Assembly: GCA_037043235.1 (NCBI GenBank)
Contig: JAWRVZ010000025.1
Span: 2,445,501-2,509,500, forward strand
DNA length: 64,000 nucleotides
Direction of reading: 5' to 3'
Source: Rhodeus uyekii
Taxonomy: Eukaryota > Chordata > Actinopteri > Cypriniformes > Acheilognathidae
Under the pieces are notes generated by a model. It saw nothing but the letters and a program-made list of their open reading frames with translations, did not search any database and had not been told where the DNA came from. Shown here one piece after another: positions 1-11,639 of this stretch. The position numbers and the translations under genes were made by a program. Numbering within the stretch: position 1 is the stretch's first letter; each line of letters starts with the position of its first letter.

Positions 1-1687
1 AAATTGGTGTCAGGGTGCATGGATAATTCTACGGCTAACTCTGAGAGATGTTCACGGGAGTCGATAAGTATTTTGATACATCTTTATTTTGAGAATGTGC
101 ACTTTCCTATGTTGAAGTTACCGCAGACTTGGGTTCTGGAAGTGAAGTTGTTTTTCCAAATGGCATTTGTGGCGGAGGGATTGGAGTTTGTATTGGCTTG
201 CCGCGGGACGTTGCTTGTAGATTTCAGTTGTGGTGAATCGGGGCTGTGAAGAGGTTTTGACAGAGGGCAGGCTAAGGTGTTGTGTGACAATGACCTACAG
301 ATCGCGCATGAAATGTTGAGGCAGCCTAAAAACACTCTGTTGTGTAATTCCATATCCAGAGCGCCCCAGTATGGGCAATGGTTCCACTGGGCTACTCGAA
401 CTGCACATTTGGCGGAAAACAGTTTGTTGTATGTGTAAAAGTGTGTCCCTCCGTACGATAGTGCGAGTTCTGCTATTATCGCGAGATAATCGTTCAGTTC
501 TCGTCTCCTGTGGGGTAGAGCGGCACATATGACGTCACTGTAGCAGCTGAAAGCTAGGCAAAACTCGGCAAAGGAAAGAGTGCGGGATGTATTATGAGGA
601 GGGCTTTTTAAAGTGACTGAAAAATCGCCGCAGTCGATTTGGCGATCTGGTGTGGGAGGCGGAAGTAAAGACAGTAAAGATGACAGGTCGATGTCTGTAC
701 CTGCGAGGATCTGTGCTCTGATGTTGTTGGCTACAGGGGGTGGATCAAAAACTGGGGCGTTTGGTGGAATAGCCAGTGGAGCAGCAGAAAGCAGGGTAAA
801 AGTAGATTTAGTTTGAGAGAGGACATTAGGAGGAAAAGCAGCAGGGGCCGCATGCGGAGGCAGCCTCACGCTTAGGTAGGCCCCTGGGGCTTGGGGAGGA
901 GCGGATAGGTAAGAAGGAGGGAGAGTTGGGGGAAAAGGGAGGGGAGTCTGGGCCTGCACCTCTAACGGAGGCAGCCTCACATTAGGATTAGATGGGGGGG
1001 CTGCAGGCCAGATGTAAGGGAGAGAGTTAGAAAAGGGTATGCATTGGTGAGGCTGAGCTTGTACTGCTGGCGGAGGCGAGCTCGTGCTTGGAGGATAGCG
1101 AATGTTGATAGAGGCTGGCTGAGGAGATCCGATGTGTTGCTCGGCTGTGAGGGGGGGCGAGCTGGGCCTGGCGGCTGCAGAACCCGGCATGCGACCCAGG
1201 CTTGCAGAGGGCCTGATGCTGCGGTGAGATGGGGATTTTGAAGAGCATGGTTTTGATGAAATCCGGGTTTTTCTTGTTTTCTTTGAGGTTTTTTGAAGAA
1301 AAGAAGTTGACTGAAGAGAGACGAATAATTGGTATAAATCAGCTTTTCTCGAGTTCCTAGGGATTTGGACGCTGGCATTGGCATTAAAGCCTGTCTCAAT
1401 CCTAACACAGTCCATTTCTCTATGGCAGGAATCGATGAGTGTGCTGAAGTGGCAGAGGACGCTGAAGATGAGGAAGATGGATGCCTTGAAGGTGGAGGTG
1501 AGGGCAAGCCTCGGCGTCGTGGGGTTCGGGAAGCGACGCGGCTGGGCCGGCGACCGCGCAGTGTAGTTGGCTGCTCGGATGCAGAATCTAGTTGAGCGTG
1601 AGTGCTCATTGCATCGGCGGAGTGCGATGGAGAAACCGGAGCCAAGAGAAGATCGTCATCAGACGGGTAGAGCTGAATCTCGGACAT
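1..1687 (-). pseudogene. Gag-like ORF of a DIRS-type retrotransposon, frameshifted and cut by the window edge
   Basis: This looks like the nucleic-acid-binding Gag-type protein of a tyrosine-recombinase (DIRS-like) retrotransposon. The start at 1687 opens a Ser/Pro/Arg-rich N-terminus followed by a SAP-like helix segment beginning IEKWTVLGLRQAL. Near 1345-1365 the reading shifts into a second open frame, which runs to a stop near 84. That frame has a long Pro-rich linker and then a helical domain containing LSYGGTHFYTYNKLFSA. It ends with a perfect CX2CX4HX4C zinc knuckle (CAIC, His five residues on, then Cys) and the start of a second Cys motif (CGNFNIGKC). A second frame break near 84 leads into a third open frame that leaves the window at base 1. 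The domain order is what I know of fish DIRS Gag proteins. The RT, RNase H and recombinase genes would lie before base 1. At least two frameshifts make this copy inactive. A host proline-rich protein is the unlikely alternative. Confidence 0.7.
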
Positions 1688-1885
1688 TGCTGCAAAGGCG
1701 TGGCAGAAGCCGTAAACTGACGAGAGTTGCCGAAAAATGTCGAGATATGTGGGTGAGTCAAAACATGTCTATTTATGCACGTTTCCTCCCCTGCTGATAG
1801 GATGAGGTGTAATTGCTGATGACGTGTTGCTTGCGTTAATCCTTTGAACGTGCTCCTCCCAAACTTTGTTAATAAAAAATCATGT
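1688..1885 (-). promoter_or_regulatory. 5' terminal repeat and promoter region of the DIRS-like element
   Basis: Reading on the minus strand, this block lies just upstream of the Gag start at 1687. It contains a TATA-like GCATAAATAGA at about 1768-1778, about 80 bases before the ATG. It also holds sequence shared with the isolated elements at 22058-22410 and 7715-7990. Twenty-three consecutive bases at 1792-1814 are identical, in reverse complement, to 22137-22159. The AT-rich outer edge, at about 1865-1885, is probably the element end. Promoter function is inferred from position and the TATA-like box. Confidence 0.55.
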
Positions 1886-2320
1886 GTTTCAACAGTTCTG
1901 CTGTGGCTTTGTTTGGGGATATTTTCATTACCGAAAAGAGCATTAACTATTGGATATAAAATGTAAGTTACTCAACACTAACGTCTTGTTTATTGAACTG
2001 TTGTATCTCATACAATCATGCTGCTTTCTTATTACTCAGAAACAGACTGAGAATTTGCACAGTACACTACACAAGGAAATTAATTTTTAACAAATTGTAT
2101 TTAAAACCTGTCACCAACCACAAAACAAGGTGCCAATATGTGTCAATGACAGCCCCCCAAAATAATAGAACCAGGCCTGTGATTGCCATAGTTGTATGGC
2201 AAAAAGGAATGTGAAAAAGACACAGCACTAATTGTAACAATCTAATGTCCATAAGAACTGAATTGTTCTTCACTTTAATTCATTGATGATCTGAATAAAT
2301 GTACAACAATGTACATTTTA
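1886..2320. other. Unassigned AT-rich sequence
   Basis: I see no coding signal and no recognised repeat here. It separates the DIRS end from the first pogo-like MITE. The final TA at 2319-2320 is the target-site dinucleotide of that MITE. Confidence 0.5.
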
Positions 2321-3278
2321 CAGTGGAGTTCGGTTATGTCGACGGTTTCGGGGGTTGCAAAAAAGCATTGAGATAACCGATGATCAAGATAACCCATAAC
2401 TAAGATAACTAACATATATTACCGATTTTCCCACATATAAACAACAGATGCAGATAATCTGCACACTCATATAGCCAGCGGCTTTTGGGTTTTGTGTAAA
2501 AAAATCATTGGCTTAACTCGGACCCATAGATTGATGAACTTTTTTGTGTAAGATCACATTTCGAATGTTACTCGCATGACGTCAATTATCCATAACTGTT
2601 CAGGCTCGGTACACAGTGCTTGTGCGCGAAATTCACACAATAAGAAAACAAACACAAGTCAGAATCAGAACAAAAAGAAAAAACAGTCTCTCCAGCTGTG
2701 CAGCAGCTCGTCCCTTTAAGAAGCATGTCGGATGAGATGAGAAGAGCCCCCCTTATGGCAGCACAGCCAATCATGTCTTCTTGCATGCCTGACAGGTCAG
2801 ACAGCCTATCAGCGCCAGCTGTCAGAGTGATAGTGCGAGCACTAAAGACAACAATCCTTCCAAGAAAGAAAAATGAAAATGTATTGATGTACATGATGTG
2901 AGTTATTAAAAGAGAATGTACATGCTCATTTTTTTTAGTGTCTTTTACACAGCAGTGTTGCCGTGATTTGTTTTATGAATCGATCAGTATTAATCTAAAA
3001 AAATGTACATACACTATACTGTGTATATGTTTGCTAACAAAAATTATGTGTTTAGTTTTCATTTAACACCTCCAGACATTTTTAGAAATAAAAAGAATAA
3101 AAAAAACAGAATAGCTACAGAGTGTTATCTCTCAGACAAGATCAACGACAAAAAAAAAACATTGGACTAAGTGGATTGGGTGAAATAGGAAATAGGGAGT
3201 TTAGCAGTTCCACTTCAAAAACGTTGACATAATAGGATTGGCGAGTTAATTGTGAGTCGAGATAAGTGAACTTCACTG
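2321..3278. mobile_element. Pogo/Tigger-like MITE, copy A (full length, 958 bp)
   Basis: A non-autonomous DNA transposon bounded by inverted ends. The left end begins CAGTGGAGTTCGGTTATGTC, and the reverse complement of the right end begins CAGTGAAGTTCACTTATCTC. Both ends are flanked by TA (2319-2320 and 3279-3280), the target duplication used by Tc1/mariner/pogo elements. The interior has no transposase. It contains a block around 2975-3045 (ATGTACATACACTATACTGT and neighbours) that recurs in copies B and C. The right-hand 60 bases (ACATAATAGGATTGGCGAGT and on) are nearly identical in all three copies. The superfamily call rests on CAGT termini and TA target sites and is an inference. Confidence 0.75.
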
Positions 3279-3280
3279 TA

Positions 3281-4761
3281 AATTATTTTAAATGTACAAC
3301 AACATATCTGAGTTACTTTTTTATAAGAGAAAAAGTAACGCAAAAGTAATGGAGTGCATAAAGCATGTCTTAAAGTAAAGTTACTTTTTAAGGGAGTTTT
3401 GTAATAATTCAAAGATCCTTTTTAAAAATCCATTTGGAAAGTAAGCCAATTCCCCTAAACGAAGACTGCAATATGCCTTCAATTTTACAGACTCACGTCC
3501 TTTTCACATATACAGTACATGGGTTAGTTTTTCTAAATATTTTTTTAGAAACATAATGGCATCTGATCCAGCTCCTGTAAACAAGCTCAGATGAACAGCC
3601 ACGATATTTCACATAAAATATATCCCCAGTTTCCTGAAATTGTGAGAATTAAAGGCCACCTCCTGTAGCGTCGACTCAAAAGCTCCTCTGCACCACAAGA
3701 AAAATAAAGGCTGAGTCAAAGGCAGGTTCAGTTATTGTAATCATTGGCACGGATGTTGTGCGGTTGCTAAGGATGACGTGGGTGACTCAAACCACAGAGC
3801 ATCAAAGTCTTGCCAATAATCACAAAAGACCAGCCCCCAGAAAAGTACCAAGCTGATATTTTAAAACCGATTCCTTACAGAACTCATACATAGATTGTAT
3901 ATGTTTCAAATCAGATGCAACCCACTATTTATTTGGAACATGTGTGTATTTATTTGCTGTATAGTATGGTAACCACATGCATCCACAATATGGTTTGGTT
4001 AATGTAAAATAAGAAGCCAACAAGAATATCATTATACTCTGCAAAGTCAAACAATAATTAAATATCGATAAAAACCTATGTACTTGAGTCCCAAGTAGAT
4101 TTGTTGAAATGATTCTTAGACTCCTTTATGCAGCACAAAATGAACTACACATTGTGAGTCTATAAACATTTTAAACTGTCTCCTGTGGAGGATACTGTAT
4201 ATATCAGGGTAAAAATTGTTACCAGCCCAGCCTTCTCAAAATCTGGCAGTGCATATTTACCGCAGTCTTTCTGATGGACGCTGTAAATCCCTCCTCTCTC
4301 GTGTCTGAGTGCTTTTGGGAAGAGAGAAATTGTAGTGTAAATCCAGCCTTTCCTTATTTACATTAGCATGTGAAAGGTCCGGGAGTAATTTGGCTGGCAA
4401 ATGTTCTTAAGCTCACAGTACATTAATATAGGAGGGACATTGGTTTGGCACACATATTTTATAAAGACAGAGACATTGGTTTTGAGATACTTTATTTTTC
4501 CTCATGAATCAGCAGAGCCATATTTCAAAAGCAATATTTCATGTCTCTTGATTATACATAAATGTGTGTGTGTGTGTATATGTATATATATAAAAAAATC
4601 AAGGCTTAGTAGGGATGTCATGCCACTGCACCTCTGCAATGTCTGCAGATGAAGTGAATCAGTCTCCTTTGAAGAAAATTGCTTTGGCATATTGCTGTAT
4701 ACTGAATGACAGCTTTTTGAGGTGTGAATTGCTGTAAAAAAAAACAATAAAAAAACAACAA
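3281..4761. other. AT-rich unassigned sequence
   Basis: No exon, RNA gene or clear transposon is recognised. A short (TG)n run and a small TA run lie near 4564-4590. ORFs here are short and biased by low complexity. Confidence 0.45.
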
Positions 4762-4853
4762 ATATATATATATATTTCACTTTACATCCAGCAAGTTTCT
4801 GTGAAGACCTATGCATATGGAACTCGTGACAGAAACTTGCTGGATGTAAAGTG

Positions 4854-4931
<78 letters not shown>

Positions 4932-4955
4932 CACCTGTGCATATGGAACTCGTGA
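4762..4955. repeat. Perfect inverted repeat joined to a (TA)n microsatellite
   Basis: The 27-base left arm at 4776-4802 (starting TTCACTTTACATCCAGCAAG) is the exact reverse complement of 4829-4855, around a 26-base loop. TA runs lie outside both arms and extend the stem. The right TA tract (about 4856-4929) is roughly 74 bases long. Beyond it, part of the loop recurs as a direct copy: 4808-4829 against 4934-4955, with one mismatch over 22 bases. It could extrude a cruciform or be a small palindromic MITE. No coding content. Confidence 0.85.
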
Positions 4956-5289
4956 TTTATTATTATCATTATTACATTTACTGACAGGACGGTTATGAGC
5001 TCCTGCCAGACTGTCTGCTGTGCCAAAATGTTAAGATTAACAAATTCAAAATACAAACTGAATATCAATTTAATTATACAGCTCCAAAAAATTAACAATA
5101 AATCTTAGCCCATTACACTGTAAAAAAGTTATTCATTTTAAATAGTGTAACATAAAAATTTCCCATTTTACTGTTCATAACAATGCATTATAACAAACTC
5201 TTTACATATGAGCTAATTAAAGAATAATGTGTTGTCATTAGTTTTTGTTAACTTAAATAGCTAATGTTAACAATGGCTTTTGTCAGGGT
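4956..5289. other. AT-rich unassigned sequence
   Basis: No gene or recognised element. It lies between the palindrome and a more GC-rich interspersed repeat. Confidence 0.4.
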
Positions 5290-5640
5290 TCTGTCACTTC
5301 AGTTTGGATTTCTGATGTTTCAGTTGACAGAGCTCTGTCACTGCCCCTTTGTCTGATTGTTGTGTAACCCTGTCCATCTTGTCCCTCGTTCCTCTTAATT
5401 GTTCCCAGCTGTTTTTGCTCTTTACCTTCCTCATGTGTTCCCTATTTAATCTTTGTGTTTTTGCTGTCCTACGTCGCATTGTTGTCATTCCTTGTTCTGG
5501 CTGCTGTGCCCTGTGTTTCTCTTGATGACGAGGCACATCCAGTTTGTTTATTTTACTCATTCATGTCTAGTTCTCTTGTTTAGTTATGTTTTAGTCCTCC
5601 CTACCCAATCCGTGACAGATTTCCTGTAGCTCAATCAAGG
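5290..5640. repeat. Interspersed repeat, class unresolved (T/C-rich strand)
   Basis: This stretch has less A/T than its flanks and contains CAGCTG, a TATTTAA box near 5443 and a terminal CGTGACAG. Its style matches a common class of fish interspersed repeats with a TATTTAA box. Similar sequence in the opposite orientation appears at 36318-36670, and more loosely at 34365-34790. The minus-strand ORF (5294-5560) is Lys/Gln/Arg-rich and resembles no protein I know. Whether this is an LTR or a DNA transposon end is not decided. Confidence 0.35.
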
Positions 5641-6689
5641 TTCGCTCGTATCTCACAATAAGATTTGTTCAGTAATGATGGCAATATAGGAGAAGAGATT
5701 TAATAATGTTGTAACTTTCAGTATTTAAGAAAAAATAAAACCTAATAACCCTAAAACCGAAAATGGATCGGAGTCACTGAACATTCTTTACTGTATGGTG
5801 AATTGTTATTTGTAGAGGCAGTTATGCCATCCATTCTCTTTGCTTGACCAAGAATAAAATGAGCCTCAGCGGGAGTCATAATGGGATTCCACACTATCAA
5901 ATAAACTTGAATATTATTGTACAAACTGAATTCAGACTCTCCCAGTGTGTGGTCGAGATCAGTGACAAACTTAGTACTTAATGTTGAGGATAAAATCTGT
6001 GGTTCTTAATCCTCTGTGGTTTTAAATATTTATGTGGTATTCAAAAAAGCACAAACATTGAGATCCCACTTAGATAGTCAAGTTATTTGCTTAAAATTTA
6101 TGTTAATTCTGACTGAATGCATATAAATGTAGCATTGTAGAGCATTTTTAGAACAATCACAGTAGTGTCTGTAAAAGCAAAGTTGAAAATGATTATAGAT
6201 ATGTAATTGGCTTCTATTGAAACATCTCTCAAAAACCTGTCAGTACATTGCAAAAATATAAAATCAGAAAGCTGGTTTAAGAAAAACGTGTTGCAGTCCC
6301 CATCTGAAAATATTTAACATCTGTGAAAAATAAGAATTACTGATGTATTATATATTTAACAAATGATCTATTGTTGACACTGTAGACTGATTTAGATCAT
6401 TTAACAATGGTGCAATCCATATTCATTTAGTATGAATCCACCATCCACAAATATGACAGTCTTGGAATTCAGGCTTTTAGCCAAATGAAGCAAAATGTCT
6501 CACTCCTTTTAGTCTCAGCCTCAGACGGTGTGCCAGCAGACTTTTCTCACCGGCTGATACATATCACACACAAAACACACTTGTGGAAAAGTTCTATTCA
6601 GGTTGCAAAATCTTTTTTCAAACAGAAAAAACATTAAATCATAATTTAAAATAACTGCATTTCATTAAACATGCCAGTTATTATCATTA
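5641..6689. other. AT-rich unassigned sequence
   Basis: No ORF above background, RNA gene or clear repeat is recognised. Confidence 0.4.
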
Positions 6690-6835
6690 TTTTCTTATTA
6701 TTCAGGCAAAATTATTAATATTTCTTATTATTGTAATTGTTGTCAACAGTGTTTGCTGCTTAACATTTTTTTGTGATAAACTTGATACGTGTTTTCAGGT
6801 TTCTTTGATAAATAGAAAATGTCTTCTTGGTGCAG
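6690..6835 (+). repeat. Fragment of a common fish interspersed repeat
   Basis: The block GTTTGCTGCTTAACATTTTT, followed by a segment with TTTCTTTGATAAATAGAAA, matches my memory of the 3' half of a very common cyprinid repeat. Other parts of the same repeat appear at 9110-9330 and 17090-17290. The class is not determined here. Confidence 0.4.
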
Positions 6836-6882
6836 TGAAAGGCAGTTGAACCCAATCACCTGTCAAATTGACATCAGAGCTG

Positions 6883-7121
6883 AGGCCCAGTGGTGCAAGC
6901 CAGATCGACTGTTTGTCTGTCGCGGGATCCCTGAGGGGGCTACAGCGACTTACAGACCATAGCAAGTGGTTAGTTGAGGCAATCTCTCTTGCCTAAGAGT
7001 CGGCAGGACTTCCTCCGAGGTGATCTCCTGCTTCGTTCACACATGTTGGTTCGATAGCGCGTTGTCTCGTGAAGCACAAAGGCGTTCCCAATGCGTTCCG
7101 ACGCAGCGTCTCATTCCCTCC
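6883..7121 (+). pseudogene. DIRS tyrosine-recombinase fragment with 3' terminal sequence
   Basis: Plus-strand translation shows pieces such as CKPDRLFVC and, in another frame, SKWLVEAISLA, a stop, then ESAGLPPR. These match the segment of fish DIRS recombinases between the catalytic residues, and the same stretch is seen on the minus strand at 39421-39660. The fragment ends in GACGCAGCGTCTCATTCCCT, typical of the 3' terminal region of these elements. Frames are broken and most of the gene is missing. The family is assigned from remembered protein patterns. Confidence 0.55.
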
Positions 7122-7714
7122 GTAATTACTTAACCTGCTGATGTTTTCCCATGTAGCGACTGACAGCTCTCTTGTCCCAACATTAAAATAAATCAGGAGT
7201 AAATGCAGAGCTGTTGTGTGAGCTGTGTGAACATTACACTCATTAGTTCTAGACTAAATGTAAGCATATACTTTGTCACGACAAAAAAATAAATAAAACA
7301 AAATAAATAAATAAATAAATAAAAATGAAAACAATGAAATGTAAACTAATATTCAAAGCTTCAATAATGCATTTTTATAATGCATTATTTATGCATTTAT
7401 TTTCACTTTATTGACCAATGCCTTTCAATAATACAATTTATAAAAATAATATATTAATTACTTTAGTTAAACATCACCTTTTTATTAAATTTTTCAAGAG
7501 TAATAGTAAAAGAATAGAATTTTCATCATAGTTTCTACAGCCATTTCACTTTTGAAGTAAAAAAGCCTTCACATTTTCTAAGCATTGAACTTTTGTTCCT
7601 TTGTTATTTCTCTCCATAATAAGTAACGAAAAGAGTACGCAGATATTAATCAGTCTACTAATACTCAAATGAGAGTTAGTTTATATGTAGTTGTAAAGTT
7701 ACTTAAAGACGACA
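7122..7714. other. AT-rich sequence with an (AAAT)n tract
   Basis: An A-rich run with repeated AAAT units lies at about 7286-7324. Nothing else is recognised before the DIRS-type terminal element. Confidence 0.45.
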
Positions 7715-7990
7715 GAATGTTCAACAGGGACCATCAAAATATCACAAGTTCTCACTTACAAAGGATTAGACATCTAGACAAAAGAGTATCCGTATTTGGT
7801 GTGCTGTCCAGGGGAGGGCTCCGGACTTGGAATGTGGCCCGAACTCCCCCATATCTCTGGTTAGGAAAGTAACCAGGCAAGTGTGAGGGAATGGTGTAGA
7901 GGGATAAAAAGAAATATTTCGTGATGATTAGGTAAATAATTTGAACGTGCTTCTCCTGATCTTTGCTAATAAAACACCATAACGTGTTAC
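7715..7990 (-). mobile_element. Isolated DIRS-type terminal element, minus orientation
   Basis: Reverse complement of 7791-7860 aligns with 22271-22350. Shared landmarks are ATATGGGGGAGT, GTTCGGGCC, GGAGCCCTC and GGACAGCAC followed by CCAAATACG. The outer end, about 7945-7990, matches the ends of the Gag-bearing copy (1838-1885) and of the plus-strand copy (GCACGTTCAA core). Relative to the 22-kb copy it lacks about 70 internal bases, including the TATA-like box. The right edge carries GTAAGTGAG (minus strand, 7751-7759), a strong splice-donor match that is also present in the other copy. Confidence 0.6.
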
Positions 7991-8629
7991 CAAAGTAACT
8001 GTCCCAAACGCTATAGATTGAACACTAAATCAACAGATTAGAATGATTTCAGAAGGATCATGAGATACTGAAGACTCAAGCACATATTTGCCTTTATGTA
8101 TACAAGTTACACATATAAAACATGGTTACAGGCATAGATAGTCATGAACAGAACTGTTTAAAACGCATTGTTTCTTGTCTATAAAAAAAGTAAATTTAGA
8201 ATAAGAAAAAGTCTAAAAGCATCTCTAATTTTGTATTTCCTATTTAGAATTTAGAGGTATTTATCTATTTAGCAATATAGAGTTAAAGTATCTCTACGAG
8301 ACAATCATAATAACTTTCAAAGAATAAAACACATCATTGCATACTTCATTCTTAGGTGATTCAGAGCAAAATTTCAACTGTTGGATGTTTTGGTTTGCCT
8401 TTATTTGACACGCACATAGTAAACTGAGAGAGATGATGTTGGTTTCAGTCATGCGTCTACTTCCAAACTTCGTGAAATGACGGCAGAGATTCCACACCCT
8501 CCTCTCCATTCCTGTTTCCATTTTACATACTTTATTTCTCATCTTGTGACAATCATCAGCACTTTGTGCAATTAAAGAAAAAATCCCGGAAACGGTAGTG
8601 TGAACACAGCAGATTGTGAAGATGCCATA
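7991..8629. other. AT-rich unassigned sequence
   Basis: No gene, RNA gene or repeat is recognised in this stretch. Confidence 0.4.
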
Positions 8630-8896
8630 TTATGTTCTCTTTGTGTCTAAGATGATATGTACTGTCTTGACTGTCTCTCTCAGCATGTGTGAAGAAATGC
8701 TCTCAGCCTCCAAACCAACTTCCAGAGTCTCTTTGCCAAATGTGAATCTCACACTGAGTCTACCATCCCGAGCTTCCCTGTACCAGATATCAGGGAGAAA
8801 GCAAACACTTGGGAGCTCTTGATATTTAATCAAAACATGAAAGATGAGCTGATCTCTGAAAATACCTGAAGACAATGGTTGAAATGAAAGCATCAA
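8630..8896 (-). other. Unassigned ORF, possible exon or fossil coding fragment
   Basis: An 88-codon minus-strand ORF whose downstream two thirds has balanced, protein-like composition, with segments such as IWYREARDGRLSVRFTFGKE and SSHMLRETVKTVHI. A possible acceptor (pyrimidine-poor, TATTTTCAG on the minus strand) lies near 8859, and the frame closes with a stop right after KRT. I do not recognise the family. The opposite strand is also open over 68 codons, which weakens the case. It may be a chance ORF, a terminal exon or a transposon remnant. Confidence 0.15.
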
Positions 8897-9109
8897 AAGT
8901 TTTGTCTGCTAGCTTGTGTTTTCCTTTCTGTTTTCAGACTTTAGAGGTGGATACACCGTGAGGTATATACAATATAAAGTTCTTGTATTATTTAATAAGT
9001 TTCATTATACACACTTATTTTTGTATGTGCTGTTAATTAGGACTTGTCATACTCTTAGTCTCTTCTGCTCATTAAGGCTGATCTGATCAAAAGTACAGAA
9101 AAAAACTAT
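8897..9109. other. AT-rich unassigned sequence
   Basis: No recognised feature. It links the unassigned ORF to the next interspersed repeat. Confidence 0.35.
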
Positions 9110-9330
9110 ATTATGAAATATTTTTACAATTCAAAATAACGTTTCTATTTTTATATGTTGTCAAATGCAATTTATGTGATGGAAAGCAATTTTTTCATCA
9201 TCATTACTCCATGATCCTTCGGAAATCATTCTCAAATGAACACTAATTATTATTTTCATCACAGTTGTGTTTTAAATAAAAATATTTGCCTTCAAAGTGC
9301 AAAAGGCTTCTGCTTCTGCCTGGCATAAAC
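9110..9330 (+). repeat. Fragment of a common fish interspersed repeat
   Basis: Contains GAAATATTTTTACAATTCAA, then ATCATTACTCCATGATCCTT and GGAAATCATTCTCA. The order of these blocks matches the repeat also found at 17090-17290 and continued at 6690-6835. It has no coding capacity. Identification is by recurrence in the window plus memory of cyprinid repeats. Confidence 0.45.
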
Positions 9331-9626
9331 CCATGGTCGCCTCTCAACCCTATGTGTGCACTGCTGTAGCAGTAATTGAAAGAGTAAAGTGTTCATTCCA
9401 CACTTGCCTTGTTTTTGATTCATAACCTCAGGGGCAAACAGATGTTTAGGTTTTTTTTTTTAAATGTCAGCAGCCTGTGGTTGTCCAGTTTGCAGTTGTT
9501 ATGGGCAAAAAGTACAAAGTGAATGAGGATAATAATCTATTAAATTAAACTGTTTGTGTGTGGTTCAGGTATTTACCCAACGTAATGTCCCCCATGGCTA
9601 CATCCAAAATTATTGTCTTTGTAGGG

Positions 9627-9668
<42 letters not shown>

Positions 9669-11639
9669 CTTATAAAGCAGCTGATAGAGCATACCAAAGT
9701 ATTATTATTTTTTTTTTTTAAATGTGTGAATGCAGAGTTTTTGTAAATTTGTAAGTTTGCTGTGATGGGTAAGGTTAGGGGATATAATTTAATGATTTTT
9801 ATACTGTACAAAATCATATGTCTAAGGAAAGTCCCCATAAAACATGAAAACACAATCTGGGTTTGTGTGTTTATGAACACTTTTGCCCTGTTAGGACAGC
9901 ATTTCCACCATATATTGGTTTGGTAATTCTGTAAGTGTTCTGGAAACTATATTTAAAATTGTTTGGAATTCCATAAAGAATTAATATTTCCAAAAATACA
10001 CACCCTCCAGGTGTGTGTTACAGTTTGCAGTGTGTGTATGTTCAATACTCACTGCTCCTTATGTTTGTGCACTAAACTTGGATGGGATAAATTTAGAGGA
10101 CAATTTTCAAGTATGGGTTATCATACTTCACTTCCACGTCACTTATAAATTATTTAAAATACTAAAAACTGCTTGTAAATTATGCACAATAAAAATATTC
10201 TCCTCACATTTGTCATTGTTTTCTCCACACATAAGATGTCTCTCAATTAAACAAATTAGTCACCAACATTTAAAAAATAACTTTTAAAGTTATATTATTT
10301 ATATATTTTTTGCTGTTATATTGCAATATTTGTATTTTTATGTATTACTCCATCTTTGAACCAAGTTTTAGTACATTTATTTTAAAAATCATTTAATTCA
10401 TTACAAATAGTCTGGGTCTGGAACAAGTGTAAAACAACACAAAACAATACACAGTTTATACAATCATAAAACATAAAATTTTGATAAAAACAGAAACATA
10501 TCATATAATTCTTGTATCGCTTTCTTTTTGTCCATTTTTTTCTTTAAGTAAAATTCCTTTCTAACAAAGGACTGGCTCTCAAATCAAACTCGAATCCTTA
10601 AAGAGAACAAAAAGACTAGTATTTCCACCTCTTTTTTCTCCTGAGTTATAACCTTTTATGATTAGCTGATGCTGGCAGAGCTGCGTCTAGCAAAACAAGC
10701 ATCATCAGACAGAACAAATAGACAGGCGTAGCTTTAGCTTCAGAAATTCGCCAAGTTAAATATATTCAGCTCATTTCTCATGTGGATCCTCAAAGGTTGG
10801 ACAGACTGACCTCATCTGCTAAATATTGTTCCTGCCGTCATACACACAAAAATCTCAATTGAAATACGTGTGCAGCTTTCACGGAAAGTGTCTACGTTTG
10901 TGTGTGCGTAGGTCTGCACAAAGCTGTAAATTTGTGTTTTCGTGGGTGCATGTTGCTAAGTCCCGGAGGGACAAGGACATTAGCCAGTTAAAATACAGAT
11001 GTCTGACCAGCACCAACAGTGTAATTCCATTCAGCTGTAATTTATATTTCAACCCCGTCGGCAGACCTGCCATTCTCAGTTCAGACGGGAAATCGAAGCT
11101 GACTGGTTCTTAATGAGAAAAGTGAAACAGTTAAATTTTATTAGACTCCCACAAAAGTCACCAAACTTTCGTTCTAATACAAGAGCCTTAAGCTAATCAT
11201 GCTCTGCCATAAAGAGCTCTGGCATTTAAGAGCAAAATAATTAACTTCTCATCTCTATTCTGTGTGAGTGACACAAGAACAAAGAACACCATCCAATTAT
11301 AGCGCTCTCCTTTACCACGCAGGTCAAATTCCAGCATTGCTAGGTGTGAAGACTTTAATGACTGTGTAATTCTTAACTCGTCAAATGTTCCACATGGAAG
11401 CACTATGTCTTGCCCCTGAAGTTAAGACAAATCAATAATATGCTTTGCTGGTTGCGCTAGTTTCAGGTGATATTTTTTTTTTCTTTTGTTCGAGTTTAGA
11501 TGCGTTATTTGAGAACGTTGGTTTCCAAGGCTTTGTCCACATTATTCTAACTGCCACAATGTATCAACTACAAAACCTAATATCTAATCCAAAAAAAAGC
11601 TTTGTGACAAGAAAAAAAGACTTGTTTATACAATGCACT
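9331..11639. other. AT-rich sequence with a (TA)n microsatellite at 9632-9665
   Basis: No exon or RNA gene is recognised. A perfect TA run lies at about 9632-9665. Short ORFs at 10826-11113 and elsewhere lack any protein pattern I know. Confidence 0.45.

Noticed and set aside
84..1415. Host proline-rich protein
   Set aside because: The CCHC knuckle, SAP-like start, frameshifts and shared promoter sequence with solo repeats fit a DIRS-type Gag better.
5294..5560. 88-codon minus-strand ORF
   Set aside because: Lys/Arg/Gln-rich translation of an interspersed repeat, with a related repeat elsewhere that does not keep the frame.
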